NCBI GenBank assembly: GCA_013213785.1
Contig: JABSPZ010000010.1
Location: 183,087-247,086 of the forward strand
Origin: Henriciella sp.
GTDB lineage: Bacteria; Pseudomonadota; Alphaproteobacteria; Caulobacterales; Hyphomonadaceae
Direction: 5' to 3'
Length of the DNA stretch: 64,000 bases
Each line of letters starts with the position of its first letter. Within the stretch, counting starts at the first letter, position 1. The notes under the pieces are model-generated. The model saw only the letters and a list, made by a program, of their open reading frames with translations. It was not told the origin of the DNA and did not search any database. A program made the translations under genes and the position numbers. Positions 38,467-47,844 of this stretch are shown in pieces.

Positions 38467-39105
38467 CTAATGGATGAGCGCGGATCCATTCGCGGTCAGC
38501 GCGCGCGCCTGCTTAATCCACTTCTCACGGCCGACGCGTCCTTTGAACGCCAGGTACTCATCGACCCATTGCGCTTCCGTTTTAGTCCATGCTGCGATCT
38601 GCTTGAAGTGATAGATGCCGAGATCATTCAAGCGCGCGGAGAGCTTTGGGCCGATTCCCTTGATGCGGGTCAAATCGTCAGCCGCGCCATCCGGCGATGA
38701 CAGCATTTCGGGCGCGATCCGCATTGCCGGCTGCGCTGGTTCTTTGGTTGAAGCCTGCATCGACCCGGAGAAACCCGACTGGCGCTGAACCTTATCATAC
38801 CAGTCGACCAGAGCTGATCCGGTCATGTTATTTGGCACGCGCATCCAACCCGGAAGGCTTTCCAGCAGGCGCGCAGTGTTTTGCCAATGCCGTAGATTCA
38901 TATCCGAGAAGGTCCGCAAAAGTTCCCCGGAAAGCGTTTCTGCATCAGCGTCCATCGGTCGCTTGCCACGCGGCGTACCGCTCATTTGATGGGTCATGAT
39001 CTGAGCAGTCTGCTGAGAGAAATCCACCCAGGTTTTTAGGCTCTCTTGCCAATATTCAAGCGGCGACAATGGCGCTGCATCTTTCGGTAGATTCTGGTCA
39101 GACAT
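38467..39105 (-). CDS. Phasin-like protein with C-terminal helix-hairpin-helix
   Basis: Protein of 212 residues. The N-terminal 120 residues (PLEYWQESLKTWVDFSQQTAQIM) look like the amphipathic helices of phasins or PHA-granule proteins. The last 65 residues (DDLTRIKGIGPKLSARLNDLGIYHFKQIAAWTKTEAQWVDEYLAFKGRVGREKWIKQAR) match the helix-hairpin-helix tail known from alphaproteobacterial NuoE and L21 proteins. The start at 39105 is the only one with no overlap of murI promoter sequence. Divergent from murI, with a 100-base gap. Confidence 0.65.
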   Translation of the reverse strand: MSDQNLPKDAAPLSPLEYWQESLKTWVDFSQQTAQIMTHQMSGTPRGKRPMDADAETLSGELLRTFSDMNLRHWQNTARLLESLPGWMRVPNNMTGSALVDWYDKVQRQSGFSGSMQASTKEPAQPAMRIAPEMLSSPDGAADDLTRIKGIGPKLSARLNDLGIYHFKQIAAWTKTEAQWVDEYLAFKGRVGREKWIKQARALTANGSALIH

Positions 39106-39205
39106 CGACGATCCCGGCTTATGTTGCAGCGCACAATACCAAGCTGCATACGAGAGAGCAAGTATTGGTAATTCCCTGTTACCGCAAACCGCGTTACCAG
39201 AACGC

Positions 39206-40015
39206 ATGACCTCTCGTTTGACTGGCAACGTACTTGTTTTTGATTCCGGCATGGGCGGGCTCACCGTGGCGCGGGAGCTGCAGGCCTTGGCCCCGACCTT
39301 GGCCGTCAATTATGCGGCGGATAGCGGCTTCTTTCCTTATGGCGACAAATCAGACGCTGACCTGCGCGCCAGGCTACCCCTCGTGGCCAAGGCGCTTTGC
39401 CAGGTGGCGCGCCCGGATGTCTTCGTGATCGCTTGCAACACTGCCAGCACGCTCGCGCTTGAAGATGTTCGCGCCGCGCTCGACATCCCAGTTGTGGGCA
39501 CAGTTCCGGCGATCAAACCCGCAGCCGCGATCACGCGCACAGGCACCATTGGCCTGCTTGCGACGCCAGGCACCGTGAAGCGCGACTACACCGCAAACTT
39601 GATCGAAGACTTTGCCAGCGAAGCGCGTGTGATCATGCATGGCTCCGTCGCTTTGGTTCGGATGGCTGAGCAGATCGCTTCGGGCGAGGCGGTCTCGCTA
39701 GAAGCCTTCCGAGAAGCGCAGTCCCCGTTGTTCAAGGCCGAAGGCGGCGACCAAATCGATACCGTGGTCCTCGCCTGCACCCACTTCCCGCTTATTCGCG
39801 GGGAGCTCGCAGCGACCGTTCCACATCCGGTGACCTTTATCGATAGCGGTGAGGCGATCGCGCGGCAGACGCTCCGGGTCATGCCAGACGGCGCAGCGCC
39901 AGATCTTGAAGGCGGTCATGTTTGGCTGACCAGCCTTCCCAACAAACAGGCGCGCCTGGTCGAGGTCTGCCGGCGGTTTGGATACGAGCGTGTCGATTAC
40001 ATTGCTGTTGAATGA
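39206..40015 (+). CDS. murI: Glutamate racemase
   Basis: Protein of 269 residues. FDSGMGG at 12-18, with the Asp13/Ser14 pair, PYG at 44-46, and the two catalytic cysteines, Cys77 in ACNTAS and Cys191 in ACTHFPL, are all present. It makes D-glutamate for peptidoglycan. It is divergent from the phasin-like gene and followed by a PstS-like gene 70 bases on. Confidence 0.95.
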   Translation: MTSRLTGNVLVFDSGMGGLTVARELQALAPTLAVNYAADSGFFPYGDKSDADLRARLPLVAKALCQVARPDVFVIACNTASTLALEDVRAALDIPVVGTVPAIKPAAAITRTGTIGLLATPGTVKRDYTANLIEDFASEARVIMHGSVALVRMAEQIASGEAVSLEAFREAQSPLFKAEGGDQIDTVVLACTHFPLIRGELAATVPHPVTFIDSGEAIARQTLRVMPDGAAPDLEGGHVWLTSLPNKQARLVEVCRRFGYERVDYIAVE

Positions 40016-40085
40016 GCAGACACTAACACGTTCCTGTCACACAACTCAGATAAGCGAGCACCAAGTTTTGAACACGGAGCAGATC

Positions 40086-41231
40086 TTGCGCAGTCTCTTA
40101 GCCGCCATTGCGATGTTTGGCGCCGCCGCGTGCGGATCCAGTACAGACCTCGCCGATGTGCCGGAACCAGACATTCTGGTGCCGATTGAGGGGCTTGGCG
40201 GCGCACAGAAAATCAAGATTGTCGGCTCGTCGACCGTCGCCCCCTTCTCCACCACAGTCGCGGAACAATTTGGGGCCATCTCAGAACATCCGGCGCCGAT
40301 TGTTGAAACAACCGGTACAGGCGGCGGGTTCAAAGCGTTTTGCAATGCGATCGGTCCAGATGAACCGTCTATCATCAACGCATCTCGCAAAATCAAAGAC
40401 GGGGAGCGCGCGCTTTGCTTGGAAGCTGGAATCGTAGACCCGTTTGAGATCAAAATTGGATATGACGGGATCGTTCTGGCTAATGGAAAGTCAGGTCCGG
40501 ATCTTAATCTCACCAAGACAGAGATCTTCCTCGCCCTTGCTGCCGAGCTGCCAGATGGCGAAGGCGGCTGGCGGGCCAATCCGCACCGGTATTGGAATGA
40601 CATCAATCCCGCGCTTCCGAGCATGCGGATCCTGGTCTCAGGGCCACCGCCGACATCTGGTACGCGAGACGCCTTTGCCGAGATTGCGATGGAACGCGGC
40701 GCGCTCGGTGTTCCGGAACTCGCCGCTTTGCAAAAAGCAGATCCAATGGCCTTTGCAGCGCGCGCGAGAGAGATCCGCAATGATGGCGCGTGGATCGATA
40801 GCGGTGAGAATGACAGCTCGATCATCAACACTTTGCTGCGCAATGAAGATGCTGTCGGCGTGCTCGGCTATTCCTTTCTCGAACAGAATCTCGACCGCGT
40901 GAAAGGCGGTAGAATTAGCGATATCGCACCAACGTTTGAGAACATTTCAACCGGAGAATACGGCGTCTCCCGCAGCATGTATTTCTACGTGAAGCGTGAG
41001 AACCTGCCCATCGTACCCGGCCTTTCAGACTATGTCGCCGAATTCATTCAGGAAGACGCTTGGGGGCCAGATGGCTATCTGATTGAAAAGGGTCTTATCC
41101 CATTGCCCGAAGAGGACCGCAGCGCCATTCGCGCCTCGGCATCGCAGATCCTTACAGCGTCGAAAAATCTACCACTGTCAGCGAATGCCCCGTCGCCTCT
41201 ACAAATCGACGAAGATCTTCCCGCGCGATAG
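40086..41231 (+). CDS. PstS-like phosphate-binding lipoprotein
   Basis: Protein of 381 residues with a lipoprotein signal (RSLLAAIAMFGAAAC). GSSTVAPF and SGTRDAF are PstS/SphX-type phosphate-binding motifs. The TTG at 40086 is chosen because GGAG lies 6 bases upstream; the longer frame from 39978 has no export signal. No pstCAB genes are near, so it may work with a transporter elsewhere. The last ~27 codons overlap the opposing deacylase gene over 80 bases, and these residues (NLPLSANAPSPLQIDEDLPAR) form a tail beyond the usual family end. Confidence 0.85.
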   Translation: MRSLLAAIAMFGAAACGSSTDLADVPEPDILVPIEGLGGAQKIKIVGSSTVAPFSTTVAEQFGAISEHPAPIVETTGTGGGFKAFCNAIGPDEPSIINASRKIKDGERALCLEAGIVDPFEIKIGYDGIVLANGKSGPDLNLTKTEIFLALAAELPDGEGGWRANPHRYWNDINPALPSMRILVSGPPPTSGTRDAFAEIAMERGALGVPELAALQKADPMAFAARAREIRNDGAWIDSGENDSSIINTLLRNEDAVGVLGYSFLEQNLDRVKGGRISDIAPTFENISTGEYGVSRSMYFYVKRENLPIVPGLSDYVAEFIQEDAWGPDGYLIEKGLIPLPEEDRSAIRASASQILTASKNLPLSANAPSPLQIDEDLPAR

Positions 41232-41649
41232 CCGTCGTGGCGGTGTTCACGAGGGGGTGGAAGTTAACCTTGTCGAACCCCATTAATGCTGCGTCTGCGA
41301 TGAAACGGACCCGCTGATCTTTATCATTCATCAAAGCAAATGCGGTGACCGATCCCGGTTCCACACCCAAACACTCCACCATCAGCTCTGCGCTGGCAAA
41401 TGAGAGGCGCCGGTTTCCGATGAGTTTGTGGAGCTGGTTCAGCTTCAGCTGACTGTCTGCCCAAGCGGAGATCAGGACGATGGTTCCATCCTTGTCCTTC
41501 ATGAACAGATTTTTGCTGTGCCCGCCCGGCATTGAAGCTTTTAGATGCCGGCCCTCTTCGACCGTGAATGTGGCCGCGTGCTCCACCGTTGAGTGGGCGA
41601 TTTCTAAATCATCAAGATAAGCGAAAAGGTCAGATGGACTTGCAGGCAT
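41152..41649 (-). CDS. ProX/YbaK-type prolyl-tRNA deacylase
   Basis: Protein of 165 residues. The YbaK/ProRS editing-domain fold is seen in THAATFTVEEG, then GGHSKNLFMKDKDG, LISAWADSQL, and GSVTAFALMND. These proteins clear mischarged Ala-tRNA(Pro) or Cys-tRNA(Pro). ATG 41649 is chosen by family fit; earlier in-frame codons lie over the start of the divergent DUF6065 gene. Its last 26 codons overlap the PstS gene over 80 bases on the opposite strand. Confidence 0.88.
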   Translation of the reverse strand: MPASPSDLFAYLDDLEIAHSTVEHAATFTVEEGRHLKASMPGGHSKNLFMKDKDGTIVLISAWADSQLKLNQLHKLIGNRRLSFASAELMVECLGVEPGSVTAFALMNDKDQRVRFIADAALMGFDKVNFHPLVNTATTAIAREDLRRFVEATGHSLTVVDFSTL

Positions 41650-41705
41650 GACGGCCTTGGGGCAGGAAATCGTCTCAGGGTCAAGTCCAAGACAAAGGAT
41701 CAGAG

Positions 41706-42440
41706 ATGCATCTCGATTGTTACAAAATCCATGCTGTCGCGCCAGAGATCGTACCTGGCCGAAGCAATCGTGACTGGATGGATGCGTTTCCAGACCGCCA
41801 GCCTTATCGCTGCTTGCCACTCTCCATGGCAAACTCAACTGGCTGGGAGATCCTATGCCCGATGGATCTCAAAATCATCTGGAATGGCGGACCGGACAAG
41901 CAAGACATCACCCTGAAAACGCGCGGTGATCCACGCGCCATTCCATCTTTCGCCGACAGCCATTTTCAGCGCGGCATCGTGACGTTTCATACGGGGCACC
42001 TGTTCCGCACACCGCCGGGCTGGGGCTTAATGACGATGGGGGCCCCGAACTTTTTCAAAGACGGAATCGCGCCTTTGACCGGCCTGGTTGAAACCGATTG
42101 GCTGCCCTTTCCCTTCACGATGAACTGGCAGATGACCCGCCCATGTGAGGTCGTGTTTGAGAAGGGCGAACCCTTCTGTTTCATCGTCCCAATCGAGCAT
42201 GGGAAACTTGAAGAGATCCAACCGATCCGCAAGCGGCTGAGCACAAACCCAAAACTCGAAAAAGAGTTTCACGGCTGGGCCGAGAGCCGCGGCGACTTTA
42301 ACAAAAAACTCGTCTCCGGCGATAAAGATGCGATGGCCGCAGGCTGGCAGCGCCATTATATGCGCGGCGAGAAACAGACCGGCGATAAGGTCGACTCGCA
42401 TGTCACGAAACGGCGTCTTAAGCCCCCGAAAAACGTTTAG
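41706..42440 (+). CDS. DUF6065 family protein
   Basis: Protein of 244 residues with AAGGA 6 bases before the ATG. The core (MANSTGWEILCPMDLKIIWNGG, then TFHTGHLFRTPPGWGLMTMG, then PFPFTMNWQMTRPCEVVFEKGEPFCFIVPIEHG) matches, to my recollection, the DUF6065 family. There is no signal peptide. The function is unknown. It is divergent from the ProX-type gene. Confidence 0.72.
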   Translation: MHLDCYKIHAVAPEIVPGRSNRDWMDAFPDRQPYRCLPLSMANSTGWEILCPMDLKIIWNGGPDKQDITLKTRGDPRAIPSFADSHFQRGIVTFHTGHLFRTPPGWGLMTMGAPNFFKDGIAPLTGLVETDWLPFPFTMNWQMTRPCEVVFEKGEPFCFIVPIEHGKLEEIQPIRKRLSTNPKLEKEFHGWAESRGDFNKKLVSGDKDAMAAGWQRHYMRGEKQTGDKVDSHVTKRRLKPPKNV

Positions 42441-42514
42441 GGCGGCGCTGCCTTTATTTGCGTCCTGATTTTGCCCCGTTTAGACAAGACGTTGGGTGGG
42501 TGATGGAGGATGTA

Positions 42515-43456
42515 ATGAAACCACAAATTTGGATCGTCGCACTTGGCGCGCTTGGGCTCACCGCCTGTGGCGGCGGAGGCGGCGGCGACTATGAGCGATC
42601 CGCTTCGGCGCCGGCTCCTGCGCCGATGATGGCGGACGAGGTGGCCGAGTTCGATACCAGTCGGAGTTTGAAAAGCGCCCGTGGTCCGCGCGGCGAATCT
42701 GCCCCGGTGGAACCCGCGACGGGGGAGCCAACCGCCGAGCAATACATCGCCTATAGCCACAATCTCGGGCTGACGCTTCCGAAAGGGGGTGTCGATCCTA
42801 TGATGGCGGCGCATATTGCGGCTTGTCGCGCAGCTGGTACCAATACCTGCATCGTCATCAATTCAAACGTATACAGCCAGGACGAAGACTATGCCTCAGG
42901 CAATCTTTCGATCCGCGCGACCCCAGATTGGATCGAATCGTTCATGTCCGGCGTCGAGGCCGATACGGAAAGCGCCGGCGGAGAAATTACCCAGCGCTCA
43001 ACCAGCGCCGAGGATTTGACCCGACAGATCGTCGATACCGGCGCACGCCTCGAGGCGCAAAAGACACTCCAGAGCCGCCTCCTAAACCTCCTGGAGCGGC
43101 GCGACGGTGAACTCGGTGAGCTGCTTCAGATTGAACGAGAATTGGCCCGCGTTACGGGTGATATTGAGAGCATTGAAGCGCAGCTGAAAACGCTGCGTCT
43201 GCGCGTTTCGATGTCGTCCCTTACGATTGGTTATCAGACCAAAGTTCCGGCCTTTAGTGGCTCTCGTGAAAACCCTCTGGGTGAAGCCTTTGGCGACTTC
43301 TTCTATAATCTATCGGCTGCGATTGCCGCGGTGATTACAGCGTTTGCCGTTGGTCTGCCCTGGATCATCCTGATCGGTCTGTTCTTGTGGATCTGGATGA
43401 AACTGATTTGGCCGCGCATCCGTGTACGCAAGGCCAAGCCTAAATCATCAAGCTAA
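42515..43456 (+). CDS. DUF4349 membrane lipoprotein
   Basis: Protein of 313 residues with a lipobox (GLTAC) and a Gly-rich start. The DUF4349 region (about 120-250) includes a coiled-coil segment (LLNLLERRDGELGELLQIERELARVTGDIESIEAQLK), and there is a C-terminal membrane segment followed by a basic tail. GGAGG lies 6 bases before ATG 42515; the longer frame from 42458 has no export signal. The function of the family is not established; it is likely an envelope protein anchored at both ends. Confidence 0.8.
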   Translation: MKPQIWIVALGALGLTACGGGGGGDYERSASAPAPAPMMADEVAEFDTSRSLKSARGPRGESAPVEPATGEPTAEQYIAYSHNLGLTLPKGGVDPMMAAHIAACRAAGTNTCIVINSNVYSQDEDYASGNLSIRATPDWIESFMSGVEADTESAGGEITQRSTSAEDLTRQIVDTGARLEAQKTLQSRLLNLLERRDGELGELLQIERELARVTGDIESIEAQLKTLRLRVSMSSLTIGYQTKVPAFSGSRENPLGEAFGDFFYNLSAAIAAVITAFAVGLPWIILIGLFLWIWMKLIWPRIRVRKAKPKSSS

Positions 43457-43471
43457 TCGGACTTAGACCGG

Positions 43472-44200
43472 CTACGCGCTCTGCACATTGATCAGCGCGT
43501 GGCCGATGACCGCTTTTAAATAGTCCGGATTGAAGGGTTTGGTGATCAAATAGGACGGACCCTCATTCGTCGTCGACAGGTACTTTTCTGGATAGGCCGT
43601 CACAAAAACCACTGGAACCGATTCAGGTAGGTTCATCTCTGCGATGGCATCCGTACCCATGGATCCATCGGCCAGATGAATATCACACAGGACGATATCC
43701 GGTCTATGCTCTGCGTTCAAAGCAACGGCCTCAGAGGCTGTCGCCGCGATCGCGACGACCCGATGACCGAGGCTTTCCGCAATCCGCTTAAGCTGCGCCG
43801 AGATAAATGGTTCGTCTTCAACGATGAGCATGCCAGTCGCCGTTGAAGACGCAAAGTCCTGCTCCGCCAGCTCTATCAGCTGTAGCAGCTCGTCACGCCG
43901 AACCCCCAGCACTCTGCAAGCCACGGTGCTTGGGAAACCCTCAACAGCCGTCAAAAGCAGCGCGCGCCGCGCTTTGGCCTCTCTGGTTTTTTGAATCTGA
44001 TCAAGCTCGACATCGAGCAGCTGATACAGACCCTCTCGATCATATTGATCAAACTCGAAGTCCGGCTGCATTGAGAGGTCTAAAACTTTTTGCAGCGTGC
44101 GCTCAACACAAGCATCGCCTACCGACGTATTACCCGTAGCTGCGCGTGCGTAGCGGCGGAGATATGGAACCAATTTCTCTATGCGGTCTGAGGCCCACAT
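43472..44200 (-). CDS. phyR: PhyR-type response regulator of the general stress response
   Basis: Protein of 242 residues: an N-terminal ECF-sigma-like domain (about 1-115) and a C-terminal receiver domain (about 123-240) with the phospho-acceptor Asp173 (VLCDIHLADGS) and the conserved Lys in LITKPF. In the alphaproteobacterial system, phosphorylated PhyR binds NepR and frees sigma-EcfG. It is divergent from the interrupted nepR gene, with an HWE kinase gene after that. I find no clear EcfG-type promoter (GGAAC-N-CGTT) in the 114-base gap. Confidence 0.9.
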   Translation of the reverse strand: MWASDRIEKLVPYLRRYARAATGNTSVGDACVERTLQKVLDLSMQPDFEFDQYDREGLYQLLDVELDQIQKTREAKARRALLLTAVEGFPSTVACRVLGVRRDELLQLIELAEQDFASSTATGMLIVEDEPFISAQLKRIAESLGHRVVAIAATASEAVALNAEHRPDIVLCDIHLADGSMGTDAIAEMNLPESVPVVFVTAYPEKYLSTTNEGPSYLITKPFNPDYLKAVIGHALINVQSA

Positions 44201-44314
44201 GCGTTCATTTCTCCTGACGAAGGCAACTGTCTAAAGCAGATTGACCTTCAGCGTGAGTTCCTAAGTTATACCTAATCGTGGCGCCGTAAAGCTCATCAAG
44301 GGGAGGGGTCGACT

Positions 44315-44499
44315 TTGATAAAGCGAAAATCTGATTCCGATCCAAAGCCGGCTGGGGAGACTCAAGGGGATGATTCCTTGGCGAATGCCCTTCGGAAGAA
44401 GTATGAGAGTATTCAGGATGAGAAAAAATTCCGGACCGGCTCCAAAGGCTGATCGATGCTCTGAAAGAGGCTGAGCGCCGCGAGAAAGAGGGCGACTAG
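44315..44499 (+). pseudogene. nepR: Anti-sigma factor NepR, reading frame broken in a run of A
   Basis: From a TTG at 44315 (GGGGAGGGG 6 bases upstream) the frame reads NALRKKYESIQDEKK and then drifts to a stop at 44450. One base out of frame, from 44428, the sequence continues IPDRLQRLIDALKEAERREKEGD and ends at 44499. The composite, KKYESIQDEKK-IPDRLQRLID, is the conserved NepR pattern (LR..Y....E.IPD.L..L...L). The break falls in AAAAAA at 44423-44428; one more A would give a 61-residue NepR. It may be a sequencing error, a real mutation, or slippage. Its end shares CTAG with the kinase stop. Confidence 0.85.
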
Positions 44500-45485
44500 C
44501 CATCATCGAACGAAACCTCCCCTGTCGCAACGCTAAGTGTAACCGGAACGCTGAACTGCAGATTTAAGCCGGTGGTTTCAAACGAATGTTCGACATCAAT
44601 GTTGGGCAACATATCAAACAGCTGGAATCCAAAGCCTGTTTTTTCTGGCGGTTCGACATCCTCCAAACCAGACTCGGTCCATTGCGCATAGAACCGGTCA
44701 TCATCCATCCACCAGTGCAGAGATAATTGACCTTTTTCAGAGGTCAGGAACCCATGTTTAGACGCATTTGTAATCAGTTCGTGGACCATCATGGATGTGA
44801 ATTTGCTGGCGCGTACCGTGAGCTTCACCGGCTCTCCGTCAATCTTGATCCGATCCAGAACTGGCCCAGCATAGGGTTCAAGTTCACCCCGCAGGATCGT
44901 TTCAAAATCCAAACCCTGCCAGTGCGCATCGGTCAGCGCGGCAAAGTTTCGGCTCATCGCCCCAAGACGGCCGTTAAAGCTGCTCAAGAATGAGTCGATA
45001 TCATCTGAGACCAGGCCCGTTTGTTCCGCCACCGACTGGACTACGGCCAAGGTGTTTCGAACCCGGTGATTAAGCTCAGCCGTCACCAGGTCGCGCTGGT
45101 CGCGCAAAGCTTCGCGTTCGGTCACGTCTTCGGCGCGTTGAACGAGAAACTGTACCTGACCTTTTTCGCAATAGATTGGGAATTGAGCAATCTGCCAGAG
45201 GCGTTCCTCAACCGTACCATCCGGCATGTCCATTCGGTAAGGCTGCGCTTCAAGCATAGTAAACTCGCCAGCGAGGGTTCTGTCGAACACTTCTCGAACC
45301 CTTGAAATACGCTCTTCAACATCGGGAAACACATCGAAAATTTGATTGCCGATCAGCTGGTCGATACTCCGCCCAACCGCCCGACAATAGGCATCATTCG
45401 CGTCTACATAGACGAGGTTTGTATCCAAGATCATGGCCGCATTGGGCATGCGGTGGAAGATCATTTTGTGAATATTATCGCTCAT
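44496..45485 (-). CDS. PAS-HWE histidine kinase (PhyK-like)
   Basis: Protein of 329 residues: a PAS domain (about 5-120) and an HWE/HisKA_2 kinase with phospho-acceptor His140 (ELNHRVRNTL), the N-box Asn240 (HELITNASKHG) and the GFGFQLF region. Kinases of this type phosphorylate PhyR. It has no membrane segment, so the signal is sensed in the cytoplasm. It lies convergently next to nepR; no ecfG sigma gene stands between them. Confidence 0.88.
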   Translation of the reverse strand: MSDNIHKMIFHRMPNAAMILDTNLVYVDANDAYCRAVGRSIDQLIGNQIFDVFPDVEERISRVREVFDRTLAGEFTMLEAQPYRMDMPDGTVEERLWQIAQFPIYCEKGQVQFLVQRAEDVTEREALRDQRDLVTAELNHRVRNTLAVVQSVAEQTGLVSDDIDSFLSSFNGRLGAMSRNFAALTDAHWQGLDFETILRGELEPYAGPVLDRIKIDGEPVKLTVRASKFTSMMVHELITNASKHGFLTSEKGQLSLHWWMDDDRFYAQWTESGLEDVEPPEKTGFGFQLFDMLPNIDVEHSFETTGLNLQFSVPVTLSVATGEVSFDDG

Positions 45486-45536
45486 CTAAGGCAACCCTAG
45501 CGTGAGTCTTGCACTCGTCGAGTGTGTTTTTAAAAC

Positions 45537-45770
45537 TCAGGCAGGGGCGCGGGTTTTGAGCGCAAGTGCGTGCAATTCGCCGCCCATTTTCCCTTTAAGC
45601 GCTGCATAGACCATTTGGTGCTGAGCAACCCGAGGTTTGCCTTTGAATTGCTCGGAGACGATCTCAGCCTGCCAATGATCATTGTCACCTGCGAGATCGG
45701 TTAGAATGATCTCAGCGTCCGGGAAGGCTTCGGTTAGGAAGCCTTCCAGAGTTTCACGGGTCATAGCCAT
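45537..45770 (-). CDS. BolA/IbaG-family protein
   Basis: Protein of 77 residues: the C-terminal HQMVYAALKGKMGGELHALALKTRAP is the BolA loop and helix, and the conserved His supports 2Fe-2S binding with a monothiol glutaredoxin. The short form resembles IbaG/YrbA. It follows ftsH 3 bases after the ftsH stop and is probably co-transcribed with it. Confidence 0.88.
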   Translation of the reverse strand: MAMTRETLEGFLTEAFPDAEIILTDLAGDNDHWQAEIVSEQFKGKPRVAQHQMVYAALKGKMGGELHALALKTRAPA

Positions 45771-45773
45771 GAT

Positions 45774-47696
45774 TTACGCCGGCTCCGGTTCGCCGCCAAA
45801 GTCGCTGCCCTTGTCTTTGCGGCGTTTGCCGATGACCGGCACAGCCGCGTTTGGACGCGGAGGCTCATCCGGTTCGTCCGGGCGTTCTGGCAGAGTACCA
45901 TCATTGATCAGCGCTCGGATTTCATCACCGGTCAGCGTTTCAAACTCGAGCAGAGCTTCCGCAAGGGCCGACCACTGATCGCGGAACTTGGTCATAATGT
46001 CCCGCGCATCATCCATGCCTTTTTGGATCAGCTTACGAACTTCTTCTTCGATCTTTTTAGAAGTCTCTTCAGACACAGAAGATGACTGAACCAATTGCTG
46101 TCCGAGGAAGACTTGGCCTTGATCTTCGCCATAGTCGACCGGGCCAATCTCATCCGACAGTCCCCAGCGGGTCACCATAGCTCGCGCCAAGCGCGTGGCT
46201 TGCTGAATGTCAGACGCAGCACCAGCTGTGACCGCCTCATCGCCGAACTTCTCTTCTTCCGCGACGCGGCCACCCATGATGATCGCCAAACGAGATGTCA
46301 TCTCGATGCGGCTCATGGAGAGCTTATCATCCTCAGGAAGCTGCATCACCATGCCGAGCGCGCGGCCACGTGGAATGATCGTGGCTTTGTGAACAGGGTC
46401 AGCCTTGGGCACCTTAAGCGCGACAATCGCGTGTCCCGCTTCGTGCCATGCCGTGAGCTCTTTCTCGTCCTGGCTCATCACCATGGAGCGGCGCTCAGGG
46501 CCCATCAGGACCTTATCCTTAGCATCCTCAAACTCAGACATCGCCACCACGCGTTTACCGCGGCGGGCCGCTAGAAGCGCTGCCTCGTTGACCAAGTTCG
46601 CCAAGTCGGCGCCAGAGAAACCAGGAGTTCCACGGGCGATGATCTTTGGATCAACATCCTTTGCCAAAGGCACATTGCGCATATGGACCTTCAGGATCTT
46701 CTCACGGCCAATCACATCGGGATTGCCCACTGTAACCTGTCGGTCGAAACGGCCTGGGCGCAAGAGCGCAGGGTCCAGCACGTCTGGACGGTTGGTGGCC
46801 GCAACGATGATGATGCCATCATTCGCTTCGAAGCCATCCATTTCGACGAGGAGCTGGTTGAGCGTTTGCTCGCGCTCATCATTGCCGCCGCCAAGCCCGG
46901 CGCCACGTGACCGGCCAACCGCATCAATCTCGTCAATAAAGATGATACACGGCGCATTGCGCTTGGCTTGCTCGAACATGTCGCGGACGCGGCTCGCACC
47001 GACACCGACAAACATTTCGACAAAGTCAGAGCCTGAAATTGTGAAGAACGGCACGCCTGCTTCGCCCGCGATCGCTCGGGCAAGGAGAGTTTTACCGGTT
47101 CCTGGAGGGCCTACGAGAAGCGCGCCTTTGGGAATTTTACCGCCGAGGCGTTGAAACTTCGCTGGGTCTTTCAGGAAATCGACGACCTCTTCGAGCTCTT
47201 CTTTCGCTTCGTCGACGCCTGCAACATCATCAAACGTGACGCGGCCTTGTTTCTCTGTCAGGAGGCGTGCGCGGGATTTGCCGAAGCTCATCGCGCCGCG
47301 GCCACCGCCGCCGCCCTGCATCTGACGCATGAAGAATATCAGGATCGCTACGATGAAAATGATCGGCAACAAGCCGACAATCAGATCGCCGAGATTGAAG
47401 CCCGTATCCGGATCATCGACCACAGATGGCACGTCCAATTCGATCATACGTTCGCGCAACGCACCAAGATCTTGGCTCTTCTGGGCAAAGATCCGCTCAT
47501 TACCGGTCGTGACCGCCGTCACTTTGGTTGGCGTGATCACAACTTCAGAGAGCTGTTTATTCTCAGCAAGCTCGTAGACTTCAGAAATATCTACTTTCTG
47601 AGCGCCCGCTTGAGACGGGTTGCTTTGCATGACGGCCAAGAGGCCCAAAAGGAGCACTGCGATCAGGCCCCAAACTGCGAGATTCCGCATATTCAT
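45774..47696 (-). CDS. ftsH: ATP-dependent zinc metalloprotease FtsH
   Basis: Protein of 640 residues. Two membrane segments (about 5-23 and 105-123), the AAA module with Walker A GPPGTGKT at 196-203 and Walker B DEID at 255-258, the second region of homology ([12 protein letters not shown]), and the protease site HEAGH at 418-422 are all present. It degrades membrane and short-lived soluble proteins, anchored in the inner membrane with its catalytic side in the cytoplasm. The bolA-like gene follows immediately. In many alphaproteobacteria tilS precedes ftsH; here it does not. Confidence 0.97.
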   Translation of the reverse strand: MNMRNLAVWGLIAVLLLGLLAVMQSNPSQAGAQKVDISEVYELAENKQLSEVVITPTKVTAVTTGNERIFAQKSQDLGALRERMIELDVPSVVDDPDTGFNLGDLIVGLLPIIFIVAILIFFMRQMQGGGGGRGAMSFGKSRARLLTEKQGRVTFDDVAGVDEAKEELEEVVDFLKDPAKFQRLGGKIPKGALLVGPPGTGKTLLARAIAGEAGVPFFTISGSDFVEMFVGVGASRVRDMFEQAKRNAPCIIFIDEIDAVGRSRGAGLGGGNDEREQTLNQLLVEMDGFEANDGIIIVAATNRPDVLDPALLRPGRFDRQVTVGNPDVIGREKILKVHMRNVPLAKDVDPKIIARGTPGFSGADLANLVNEAALLAARRGKRVVAMSEFEDAKDKVLMGPERRSMVMSQDEKELTAWHEAGHAIVALKVPKADPVHKATIIPRGRALGMVMQLPEDDKLSMSRIEMTSRLAIIMGGRVAEEEKFGDEAVTAGAASDIQQATRLARAMVTRWGLSDEIGPVDYGEDQGQVFLGQQLVQSSSVSEETSKKIEEEVRKLIQKGMDDARDIMTKFRDQWSALAEALLEFETLTGDEIRALINDGTLPERPDEPDEPPRPNAAVPVIGKRRKDKGSDFGGEPEPA

Positions 47697-47844
47697 CGAT
47701 CGTTCCAGACGTTAGAGAAGTCAGTTCGCTACAATATAGGGGAAGGATTTCATGAAAACGACTCAAATCATGTCAATCTATGCCATAAGCTTCATCTATG
47801 ATTGCAGATTAGGCGCCGAAGTGCGCTGTGTTGAGGGTTAATTC

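Noticed and set aside
44201..44314. EcfG-type promoter between phyR and nepR
   Set aside because: GGAAC is present on the - strand but no CGTT follows at 16-17 bases.
44261..44530. 89-codon - strand open frame over nepR
   Set aside because: The opposite strand carries the conserved NepR residues, although in two frames; the - strand frame has no similarity and overlaps the kinase end.
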